Assembly: GCA_027002755.1 (NCBI GenBank)
Contig: JALWZI010000010.1
Span: 1 to 9,032, forward strand
Length of the DNA stretch: 9,032 nt
Reading direction: 5' to 3'
Source: Campylobacteraceae bacterium
GTDB lineage: Bacteria > Campylobacterota > Campylobacteria > Campylobacterales > Sulfurovaceae
Below are positions 1-4,447 of this stretch, piece after piece (the stretch's first letter is position 1; each line of letters begins with the position of its first letter). The translations under genes and the position numbers were made by a program. A model generated the notes under the pieces. It saw only the letters and a program-made list of their open reading frames with translations, ran no database searches and was not told where the DNA came from.

Positions 1-25
1 TCCATATATTCACCTTCTTCGTTTT

Positions 26-121
26 TTAGTACGGTTCTGTTTTTCCGGCGGCTATGCTGACATTGTTGAAAAAGTTCCAGCCTATAACAAAGTCGAACCC
101 CTCACCTATTGCACCATTACC
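26..121 (-). pseudogene. Possible remnant of an envelope/barrel-type gene
   Basis: Read on the minus strand, about 30 codons without a start codon, bounded upstream by a stop at 124-122, translate to a protein-like string (GEGFDFVIGWNFFNN followed by VSIAAGKTEPY) ending in TAA at 28-26. The alternation of hydrophobic and polar residues and the Gly/aromatic content resemble the last strands of an outer-membrane beta-barrel, but no family is identified. There is no start and the upstream sequence is AT-rich non-coding DNA, so at best this is the 3' scrap of a gene whose body is gone. A competing plus-strand frame is also open from 2 to 139 (ending KVTH) and looks less protein-like. Low confidence: it could be chance in a short stretch. 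Confidence 0.25.
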
Positions 122-141
122 TTAAAGGTGACCCATTGAAA

Positions 142-160
142 TATAATATATTGATATACT
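142..160 (+). promoter_or_regulatory. Candidate -10 region for the VWA gene
   Basis: A perfect TATAAT lies at 142-147 and a second candidate, TATACT, at 155-160, in the only AT-rich stretch before the gene. No convincing -35 sits 16-18 nt upstream, which is common for Campylobacterota sigma-70 promoters. Either element gives a leader of roughly 20-35 nt ending at the RBS. Just upstream is a small inverted repeat, ACCTT-A-AAGGT (119-129), of unknown meaning. Confidence 0.4.
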
Positions 161-175
161 AAGGAAGATCCATGT

Positions 176-181
176 AAGGAG
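176..181 (+). promoter_or_regulatory. Shine-Dalgarno of the VWA gene
   Basis: AAGGAG with a 6-nt spacer to the ATG at 188. It fixes the start and excludes later in-frame ATGs. Confidence 0.75.
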
Positions 182-187
182 TCCGAT

Positions 188-1396
188 ATGAAACGAATGG
201 TTCGACGGATGGCTCTGGGCTGCCTCATTCTCTCCTTTCAACTCTTCGCCGGTAGCCCCAGGGCTATGATCATCTTCGATGCTTCGGGCAGTATGTGGGG
301 ACAGGTGGATGGAGTGAGCAAAATCGTCATTGCCCGTCATGCTTTGCGGGACCTGCTCCAGGACTGGAATCCGCAGATTCCCGTCGGCCTGACGGTTTAC
401 GGGCACCGAAGCAAAGGGGACTGCAACGATATACAGACCCTGATTCCCATCGCCCCCCTCGACCGACAGCGAATGATGCGTACCGTCGACAACATTCAGC
501 CCAAAGGAAAAACCCCTATTGCCCGGAGCTTGCGCCAGGTCGCCGAAAGATTACGCGGCAGCGAAGATCCCGCTACGATCATTCTGATCAGTGACGGAAA
601 GGAGAGCTGCGACGCCGATCCCTGTCGTGTCGCCAAAGAGCTCAAAAGTATGGGGATCAATTTCGTCGCCCACGTTATCGGTTTTCATGTCGATCGGGCG
701 ACGGATCGGCAGCTGGCCTGTATCGCCCATTCCACCGGTGGTGAATACTTCTCGGCCCGAAACGCCGCCGCCCTCAACAAGGCGATACGACAGGTAGCCA
801 AAAAAGTGACAAAGGTCACCGTTCTCCCCACCCGGCCAAAGGTCATACGCAAAGAACCGGCCAAAGTGAAACTGGTCGCCCTCTATGAGTCGGATCGAGG
901 ATCCTCGGTAAAGACGGTCGGTGTGTCGGGGGTCCATTGGTGGGTCCGGCAGGATGGCAAAAGTATCTATGCCGATGACGATCCTCTGGATCATCAACCT
1001 ACAGTCGCCCTGCATAGCGGAAAGGCAACCGTCAAAGTAAGTTATCCGAAAAGTTCCCATCCCCAGAGTTACGAAAAGAATGTCACTATCAAACCGGGAG
1101 AGAACCAGATCGTCTTCTATCTCAAAGACGGAAAGCTCAGGATCGAAGCGCTGAATCAAGGACAAAGAACCAAAAGCTCGGTCTATCTCTACCCCATCGT
1201 TAATGGAGAAGCAGATGAAATGTCGGAGATGGCGTGGTGTATCACATCACCTGAAAAAAGCTGTAACTATCGTCTGCCGATAGGGGAATACCTCCTCAAA
1301 GGGAGCTGCAACGGTCGGAAACTGGAAGGAAAGGTGGAAGTGAAAGAGGGAGAGGAACAACTAGTCCAACTCGACTGCACTCCGGTAAAGCCATAG
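188..1396 (+). CDS. Secreted von Willebrand factor A domain protein
   Basis: A 402-aa protein of unknown specific role. Residues 1 to about 21-26 form a signal peptide (basic MKRMVRRM, hydrophobic core, FAGSPRA near the cleavage site), so it is probably exported to the periplasm or surface. The VWA domain (about 27-215) has a complete metal-ion-dependent adhesion site: DASGS at 31-35, Thr109 in KGKTPIARSL, and Asp136 in ISDGKE. It should therefore bind a divalent cation and a protein ligand. Cys79, Cys141 and Cys146 lie in or near the MIDAS loops. From about 220 on there are one or two beta-sandwich-like segments, the last (about 340-402) resembling a carboxypeptidase-regulatory/PEGA-type fold with four more cysteines, suggesting disulfides. 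The gene stands alone, converging with lptB 87 nt away with no clear terminator between them. Family assignment is firm; function is unknown. Confidence 0.85.
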   Translation: MKRMVRRMALGCLILSFQLFAGSPRAMIIFDASGSMWGQVDGVSKIVIARHALRDLLQDWNPQIPVGLTVYGHRSKGDCNDIQTLIPIAPLDRQRMMRTVDNIQPKGKTPIARSLRQVAERLRGSEDPATIILISDGKESCDADPCRVAKELKSMGINFVAHVIGFHVDRATDRQLACIAHSTGGEYFSARNAAALNKAIRQVAKKVTKVTVLPTRPKVIRKEPAKVKLVALYESDRGSSVKTVGVSGVHWWVRQDGKSIYADDDPLDHQPTVALHSGKATVKVSYPKSSHPQSYEKNVTIKPGENQIVFYLKDGKLRIEALNQGQRTKSSVYLYPIVNGEADEMSEMAWCITSPEKSCNYRLPIGEYLLKGSCNGRKLEGKVEVKEGEEQLVQLDCTPVKP

Positions 1397-1483
1397 CAGA
1401 AAAGAAGGCAAATGATACAGCGATACGAGCCGCCGGAGTAAAATTCTGTCCCCAGAGAATGACTATTCCGCGTCAAAAGGATA
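1397..1483. other. Convergent intergenic gap
   Basis: An 87-nt gap between the stops of the VWA gene and lptB. The only structure seen is a weak 5-bp inverted repeat (ATTCT at 1443-1447 with AGAAT further on). No GC stem with a T-run is visible on either strand, so how converging transcripts end here is not apparent. Confidence 0.4.
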
Positions 1484-2206
1484 TCAAAGCGTAAACTCCT
1501 CCCCCAGATAGTGCTTACGTACCTCCGGATTCTCCGCGATCTCTTCACTGCTGCCCTGGGCCAGCATCTCCCCGGAACGCATCACATAGGCACGTTCACA
1601 GATCCCCAGGGTCTCGCGGACATTGTGATCGGTGATGAGGATTCCGATCCCCAGATCCCGCAGCTGCCGGATGATTCCCTGGATATCCAGTACGGCGATG
1701 GGATCCACTCCGGCGAAAGGTTCGTCGAGCAGCAGGAACTTCGGTTTGCCCACCAGCGCCCGGGCGATCTCCACCCGGCGGCGTTCCCCTCCGCTGAGCC
1801 GAAAGCCCAGCCGGTCCCGGATCGGCTCCACGTTGAAAAGCTCCAGCAGCTCGTCGATCCGTTTGCGGGATCTCTCCCTATCCATCGGCGTAGCTTCCGC
1901 GGCGATCCAGAGATTCTCCTCCACACTGAGATCCTTGAAGATGCTCGACTCCTGGGGCAGATAGCCGATCCCGATCCTCGCCCGGACACTCAGGGGATAG
2001 GGGGTCAGGTCCCGTCCGTCCAGCTCCACCTGCCCTTCGGTGGCGTCGGTGAGTCCGCAGATCATGTAGAAGCTGGTGGTCTTTCCCGCGCCGTTGGGAC
2101 CCAAGAGTCCCACGATCTCACCGCTTTTGACCTCCAGAGAGATCCCGCGGACAATGGTCTTTTTTTTGATGACCTTGCTCAGGCCGGTAGCTCGAAGTCT
2201 ATGCAT
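1484..2206 (-). CDS. lptB: LPS export ABC transporter ATPase LptB
   Basis: A 240-aa ATPase of the Lpt complex, which on the cytoplasmic face of the inner membrane (with LptF/LptG) powers extraction of lipopolysaccharide for transport to the outer membrane. All ABC motifs are present: Walker A GPNGAGKT (36-43), Q-loop around Gln85 in GYLPQES, signature LSGGERRR (137-144), Walker B FLLLDEP (157-163, catalytic Glu162), D-loop GVDP and H-loop His194. Length and the YLPQESSIF and [11 protein letters not shown] signatures are typical of LptB rather than other ABC proteins. The ATG overlaps the end of tsaE by 8 nt and has no evident Shine-Dalgarno, suggesting translational coupling. In Campylobacter the next gene is, from memory, rpoN; here the operon ends and a convergent VWA gene follows. 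Confidence 0.95.
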   Translation of the reverse strand: MHRLRATGLSKVIKKKTIVRGISLEVKSGEIVGLLGPNGAGKTTSFYMICGLTDATEGQVELDGRDLTPYPLSVRARIGIGYLPQESSIFKDLSVEENLWIAAEATPMDRERSRKRIDELLELFNVEPIRDRLGFRLSGGERRRVEIARALVGKPKFLLLDEPFAGVDPIAVLDIQGIIRQLRDLGIGILITDHNVRETLGICERAYVMRSGEMLAQGSSEEIAENPEVRKHYLGEEFTL

Positions 2207-2666
2207 TCAGCGGCTCGATTCGGTAGATTCGACGCTCTCCCTCCGGGATGATCGTCACTTGCCAGAGATTATACCCGGCGGCGGCTAAGAAGGCTTTGAG
2301 CCCCTCATCCATCCACTCCACCAGATGGCGTCCCGGCTTCTCGAACTCCTCCAGCAATCCCAACCGGCCCAGCTCCTCAAAACCGGTCCGGTAAAGATCG
2401 TAGTGGTAAAGCCCGTCACCATAGCTGTGCTGGAGAGAAAAGGTCGGGGAGGTGACGGCACTTGTCGAACTCGCCGCTTGGGCGATGGCCTGGACCAGCG
2501 TCGTTTTGCCCGCCGCCAGGTCCCCCTTCAGGGAGATGACGGCATTGTTCGGAACGAGACGATCAATGGCCTCAACGACTTCCGGAAGATCCTCCAACCC
2601 TGCTTCGATCTCGATAACGTCGTTTGTCGTTTGTCGTTTGTCGTTTGAAGGGGTTGAGGAGTGCAT
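2199..2666 (-). CDS. tsaE: tRNA t6A threonylcarbamoyltransferase complex ATPase TsaE
   Basis: A 155-aa ATPase that, with TsaB and TsaD, is needed for N6-threonylcarbamoyladenosine at position 37 of ANN-decoding tRNAs. Visible motifs: Walker A GDLAAGKT (48-55), VTSPTFSL (71-78), HYDLYR (88-93) and LVEW (115-118), all in family order. The ATG at 2666 has a good RBS (AAGGA, 6-nt spacer). Residues about 8-17 ([10 protein letters not shown]) are encoded by four tandem AAACGAC units, making an N-terminal extension of about 16 residues before the conserved domain begins near VIEIEAG. No in-frame ATG follows the array, so loss or gain of one 7-nt unit would shift the frame of the whole gene. The gene overlaps lptB downstream and lies 138 nt after trpD. 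Confidence 0.93.
   Translation of the reverse strand: MHSSTPSNDKRQTTNDVIEIEAGLEDLPEVVEAIDRLVPNNAVISLKGDLAAGKTTLVQAIAQAASSTSAVTSPTFSLQHSYGDGLYHYDLYRTGFEELGRLGLLEEFEKPGRHLVEWMDEGLKAFLAAAGYNLWQVTIIPEGERRIYRIEPLNA
2619..2646 (-). repeat. Heptamer array A (AAACGAC x4) inside tsaE
   Basis: Four perfect tandem copies of GTCGTTT on the plus strand (AAACGAC in the tsaE sense), entirely within the first 16 codons of tsaE. Twenty-eight nucleotides is not a multiple of three, and because 7 is not divisible by 3 the unit is read in a different frame each time. A lone extra unit with the same flank (GTCGTTTGAA) occurs at 2748-2757. Confidence 0.9.
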
Positions 2667-2672
2667 TGAGTT

Positions 2673-2677
2673 TCCTT
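2673..2677 (-). promoter_or_regulatory. Shine-Dalgarno of tsaE
   Basis: AAGGA on the minus strand, 6 nt before the ATG at 2666. It supports a start upstream of the heptamer array, so the repeat is translated. Confidence 0.65.
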
Positions 2678-2685
2678 GCTTATGG

Positions 2686-2720
2686 TAGTCGCTAGTCGAT
2701 AGTCTCTGGTCGCTAGTTGT
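2686..2720 (-). repeat. Heptamer array B1 upstream of tsaE
   Basis: Five degenerate 7-nt units on the plus strand: TAGTCGC, TAGTCGA, TAGTCTC, TGGTCGC, TAGTTGT, followed by CGTTAGA. Spacing is exact although bases vary. Units are one or two changes from TTGTCGT, the register-shifted form of array A, suggesting that the two families share an ancestor. The array ends 20 nt before the tsaE start codon. Confidence 0.75.
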
Positions 2721-2730
2721 CGTTAGAACG

Positions 2731-2743
2731 GGGGTTCACCCCT
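2731..2743. other. Small GC hairpin between trpD and tsaE
   Basis: GGGG and CCCC flank a short loop (within GGGGGTTCACCCC), lying between heptamer arrays B1 and B2. The minus-strand transcript has no U-tract after it, so it is not a standard intrinsic terminator. The TTCACC inside it can also pair with GGTGAA at 2763-2768, giving two mutually exclusive foldings. Whether this matters is unknown. Confidence 0.4.
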
Positions 2744-2773
2744 CTTTGTCGTTTGAAAAAAAGGTGAATCGGT

Positions 2774-2801
2774 TACTAGTTGCTAGTTTCTAGTTACTCG
2801 T
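2774..2801 (-). repeat. Heptamer array B2 after trpD
   Basis: Four degenerate 7-nt units on the plus strand: TACTAGT, TGCTAGT, TTCTAGT, TACTCGT. It begins 3 nt beyond the trpD stop codon. The unit core CTAGT is related to the TAGTC core of array B1. Confidence 0.75.
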
Positions 2802-2804
2802 TAT

Positions 2805-3791
2805 TTACAGCGCATTGGAGACCCGAACGATCTCCTCCAGATGCTTCGCCGCCTTGCCGCTGTCGATCGTCTCACTGAGGATCTCGATCGCTTCGGGGAT
2901 ATCCCTCGCCCGCCCGTCGACAAAGAGGGCGTAGGCGCCGTTGAGCAGAACCACCTCCCGCTTGGGGCCCTGCTCCTCCCCGCTGAGAACTGCCCGGGTA
3001 ATGGCGGCGTTGGCCACGGCGTCTCCTCCCAGAATCGCCTCTTTGGGCGCCCGCTTGAAACCGTGGACCTCCGGCTCGATCACCCCCTCGCTGACCCGGC
3101 CGGCCTCGACATAGGCGAAACGGGTCGGGGCTGCCAGGGAGATCTCGTCCATCCCGTCTTCGCTGCTGACCACATAGGCCCGCTCGGCATCGAGATCCAG
3201 CAGCGCTTCGGCCATCGAGTGGACGAAATCGGGGCTGAAGACCCCCATCAGATATTTCCGGGCTCCCGCCGGGTTGGTCAGCGGTCCCAGGATATTGAAG
3301 ATGGTACGGTGGTCCAGGGATTTTCTGACGGGCATGATGTGTTTCATCGCCGGATGGTGGTGAATGGCAAAGATGAAGGTGAAGCCCGTCTCCTCCAACA
3401 GCTTCACCTGCCGCTCGGGATCCAGATCCAGCCGCATACCCAGAGCCTCCAGTAGATCGGCAGAGCCTGACTTGCTGGTGATGGAGCGGTTGCCGTGCTT
3501 GGCCACGTAGGAGCCCGAAGCAGCCAGCAGAAGTGCCACCGTGGTGGAGATATTGAAACTCCCGCTCTTATCCCCGCCGGTACCGACCACATCCACCAGT
3601 TTTCCCCTCAGTTCCTCCGGGACCGGCAGCTTCACCGAATGCTCACGCATCACCTCCGCCGCCGCCGCGATCTCCTCGGGGCTCTCCCCTTTTTCATAGA
3701 GAGAGACCAGAAAATCCCGCGCCTCCTGCTCACTCATCTCGTTAGCAAAGAGCCGCTCGAATGCCTTTTTGACCTGGGATACATTTTCCAT
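2805..3791 (-). CDS. trpD: Anthranilate phosphoribosyltransferase
   Basis: A 328-aa enzyme transferring the phosphoribosyl group of PRPP to anthranilate, the second committed step of tryptophan synthesis, in the cytosol. Key motifs: PRPP-binding GTGGD (70-74) with SGSFNIST (76-83), KHGNRS (98-103), and downstream the segment with HPAMKHIMPVR and NILGPLTNPAG that is typical of TrpD. Length fits the stand-alone family (about 330-345 aa). I chose ATG 3791 over the longer TTG at 3833: it has GGAG 8 nt upstream, and the helix starting at VSQVKKAFERLF aligns with the normal family N-terminus. The TTG form would add 14 residues encoded mainly by a heptamer array. The gene is alone, away from other trp genes, between an S4 gene and tsaE, and is flanked on both sides by heptamer arrays. 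Confidence 0.94.
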   Translation of the reverse strand: MENVSQVKKAFERLFANEMSEQEARDFLVSLYEKGESPEEIAAAAEVMREHSVKLPVPEELRGKLVDVVGTGGDKSGSFNISTTVALLLAASGSYVAKHGNRSITSKSGSADLLEALGMRLDLDPERQVKLLEETGFTFIFAIHHHPAMKHIMPVRKSLDHRTIFNILGPLTNPAGARKYLMGVFSPDFVHSMAEALLDLDAERAYVVSSEDGMDEISLAAPTRFAYVEAGRVSEGVIEPEVHGFKRAPKEAILGGDAVANAAITRAVLSGEEQGPKREVVLLNGAYALFVDGRARDIPEAIEILSETIDSGKAAKHLEEIVRVSNAL

Positions 3792-3819
3792 TCTCAATTC
3801 TCCATTCTCAATTCTCAAT
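3785..3819 (-). repeat. Heptamer array C carrying the trpD RBS and start codon
   Basis: In the trpD sense the units read ATTGAGA, ATTGAGA, ATGGAGA, ATTGAGA, ATGGAAA. The third unit supplies GGAG as Shine-Dalgarno and the fifth, partly degenerate unit supplies the ATG itself. The translation start of trpD is thus built from the repeat. It follows directly on the hairpin at the end of the S4 gene. Confidence 0.85.
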
Positions 3820-3820
3820 C

Positions 3821-3841
3821 CGTGAGCTCTCAAAGCTCACG
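3821..3841. other. Hairpin spanning the S4-gene stop codon
   Basis: CGTGAGCT (3821-3828) and AGCTCACG (3834-3841) form a perfect 8-bp stem with a 5-nt loop that contains the TGA stop (3832-3830). The arm at 3834-3841 encodes the last residues REL of the S4 protein. On the minus strand no U-tract follows; heptamer array C does. It could be a weak terminator, a 3'-end stabiliser or a pause site. Confidence 0.55.
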
Positions 3842-4075
3842 AACGTATTCCTCTTTTTTGCTCTTGGGGATCGTCTTGGTCGCCGGGATCGCCAGGACCT
3901 CGTACTCCTTCGGCCCCTTGAGATATTCGATGGTGATGCGGTCGCCTACTTTGACCTCTTTGGAAGGCTTGGCCTTGACCCCGTTGATGAAGACAACACC
4001 GCTCTTGACCATATCCTGGGCGATGGTCCGGCGCTTGACCACATTGACGCTGCTGAGCCACTTGTCGATTCTCAC
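3830..4075 (-). CDS. Small S4-domain RNA-binding protein (RqcP/Hsp15-like)
   Basis: An 81-aa protein that is nearly all S4 domain (about 1-60): RIDKWLSSVNVVKRRT, then VVFINGVKAKPSKEVKVGD, the usual RNA-contacting pattern, ending in a short basic tail. In other bacteria such stand-alone S4 proteins (RqcP/YabO, Hsp15/HslR) bind the 50S subunit carrying peptidyl-tRNA and act in ribosome-associated quality control; that role here is inferred from similarity. The start is GTG at 4075, with a GAGGAG Shine-Dalgarno 8 nt upstream. The GTGA overlap with the stop of the preceding gene implies coupled translation. Its place beside tsaE and lptB, apart from trpD, recalls the Campylobacter gene order. Confidence 0.85.
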   Translation of the reverse strand: MRIDKWLSSVNVVKRRTIAQDMVKSGVVFINGVKAKPSKEVKVGDRITIEYLKGPKEYEVLAIPATKTIPKSKKEEYVREL

Positions 4076-4308
4076 AGTTTGAACTCCTCTTCGGCTCTCT
4101 TGGCCTCGATCATTCCTTTGACGGTGAGTTTCCCCTCCAGGAGATATCCTCCGGCTTCGAGCTCTTTGCGGATACGTTTGCCCTCTTTGGGGGTGAACAT
4201 TCCGGTGTTGGCCAGGGCCAGGATCAGATCCCGGATCGTCTCCCCCTCTTTCTGGGTCAGCACCCCCAGGAGAAAGACCCGCTCGTTCAGATCCAGTTCA
4301 CCGTTCAT
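4072..4308 (-). CDS. Small conserved-looking protein of unknown function
   Basis: A 78-aa soluble, charged protein with no signal or membrane segment. The pattern (LNERVFLLGVLTQKEGETIR, then MFTPKEGKRIRKELEAGGYL and a basic/acidic C-terminal helix) suggests a small helical, possibly winged-helix-like, domain. I do not recognise a named family. It overlaps the S4 gene by 4 nt (GTGA), so the two are almost certainly co-translated, and a link to RNA or ribosome function is plausible but only inferred. The Shine-Dalgarno is weak (GGGA about 10 nt upstream). The coding sense, tight coupling and absence of a better frame support it as real. Confidence 0.75.
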   Translation of the reverse strand: MNGELDLNERVFLLGVLTQKEGETIRDLILALANTGMFTPKEGKRIRKELEAGGYLLEGKLTVKGMIEAKRAEEEFKL

Positions 4309-4327
4309 GATTTACGCATCCCAAGTA

Positions 4328-4343
4328 CGGGCCTGAAGTCCCG
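4328..4343. repeat. REP-like imperfect palindrome
   Basis: CGGGCC-TGAA-GTCCCG forms a 6-bp stem with one mismatch and a 4-nt loop, of the kind seen in bacterial REP elements. It lies 20 nt upstream of the ATG at 4308, in the leader of the small unknown gene. Whether it is repeated elsewhere in the genome cannot be seen from one window. Confidence 0.4.
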
Positions 4344-4353
4344 CCTCCATCTC

Positions 4354-4381
4354 ATTGCGCCGCGAAGCGGCGCCCCGCAAT
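4354..4381. repeat. Strong GC-rich hairpin in the dapD–small gene gap
   Basis: GCGCCGC (4357-4363) and GCGGCGC (4367-4373) form a perfect 7-bp stem with loop GAA. ATTGC (4354-4358) and GCAAT (4377-4381) offer an alternative or outer stem. No T-run follows on either strand, so this is not a classical terminator. With the palindrome at 4328-4343 it may be one REP/BIME-like unit or an RNA-stabilising structure. Confidence 0.55.
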
Positions 4382-4423
4382 TCCTCACTCTTCACTCCTC
4401 ACTCTTCACTCCTCACTCTTCAC
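4382..4423 (-). repeat. Heptamer array D, six alternating units
   Basis: Six perfect 7-nt units alternating TCCTCAC and TCTTCAC on the plus strand (GTGAGGA/GTGAAGA in the gene sense), so the array is also three perfect copies of a 14-mer. It starts immediately after the dapD terminal hairpin. In the gene sense three units contain GAGGA, a Shine-Dalgarno-like core, but no start codon of a gene lies within range. Confidence 0.92.
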
Positions 4424-4424
4424 T

Positions 4425-4447
4425 TGATCGAAACTCCGTTTCGATCA
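4425..4447. other. Perfect hairpin at the dapD stop codon
   Basis: TGATCGAAAC / GTTTCGATCA form a 10-bp perfect stem with a 3-nt loop. On the minus strand the left arm begins with the dapD TGA stop itself. The stem is AT-rich and the downstream RNA has no U-run (array D follows), so it is an atypical terminator or a 3'-end protection structure. Heptamer array C follows the S4-gene hairpin in the same arrangement. Confidence 0.6.

Noticed and set aside
215..226. Lipobox-like ALGC near the VWA protein N-terminus
   Set aside because: The Cys is residue 12, too early for a hydrophobic segment to precede it. The hydrophobic core lies after it, so an ordinary signal peptide is more likely.
551..1165. 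204-aa minus-strand open frame inside the VWA gene
   Set aside because: It is antisense to the MIDAS-containing reading frame, which has clear domain logic; no independent evidence supports it.
2731..2768. Attenuator-like alternative hairpins before tsaE
   Set aside because: Two foldings can be drawn (GGGG/CCCC versus TTCACC/GGTGAA), but there is no U-tract and no leader peptide, so regulation cannot be supported.
3792..3833. TTG start giving a 342-aa TrpD, with a TTGA overlap on the S4 gene
   Set aside because: There is no Shine-Dalgarno before the TTG, the added 14 residues are mostly repeat-encoded, and ATG 3791 has GGAG and fits the family N-terminus.
4305..4319. Four-codon upstream mini-ORF whose stop overlaps the ATG at 4308
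   Set aside because: An ATG-CGT-AAA-TCA-TGA string is easily expected by chance, and it has only a weak RBS.
4382..4423. CRISPR array
   Set aside because: The units are 7 nt, directly tandem, without spacers and without cas genes in the window.
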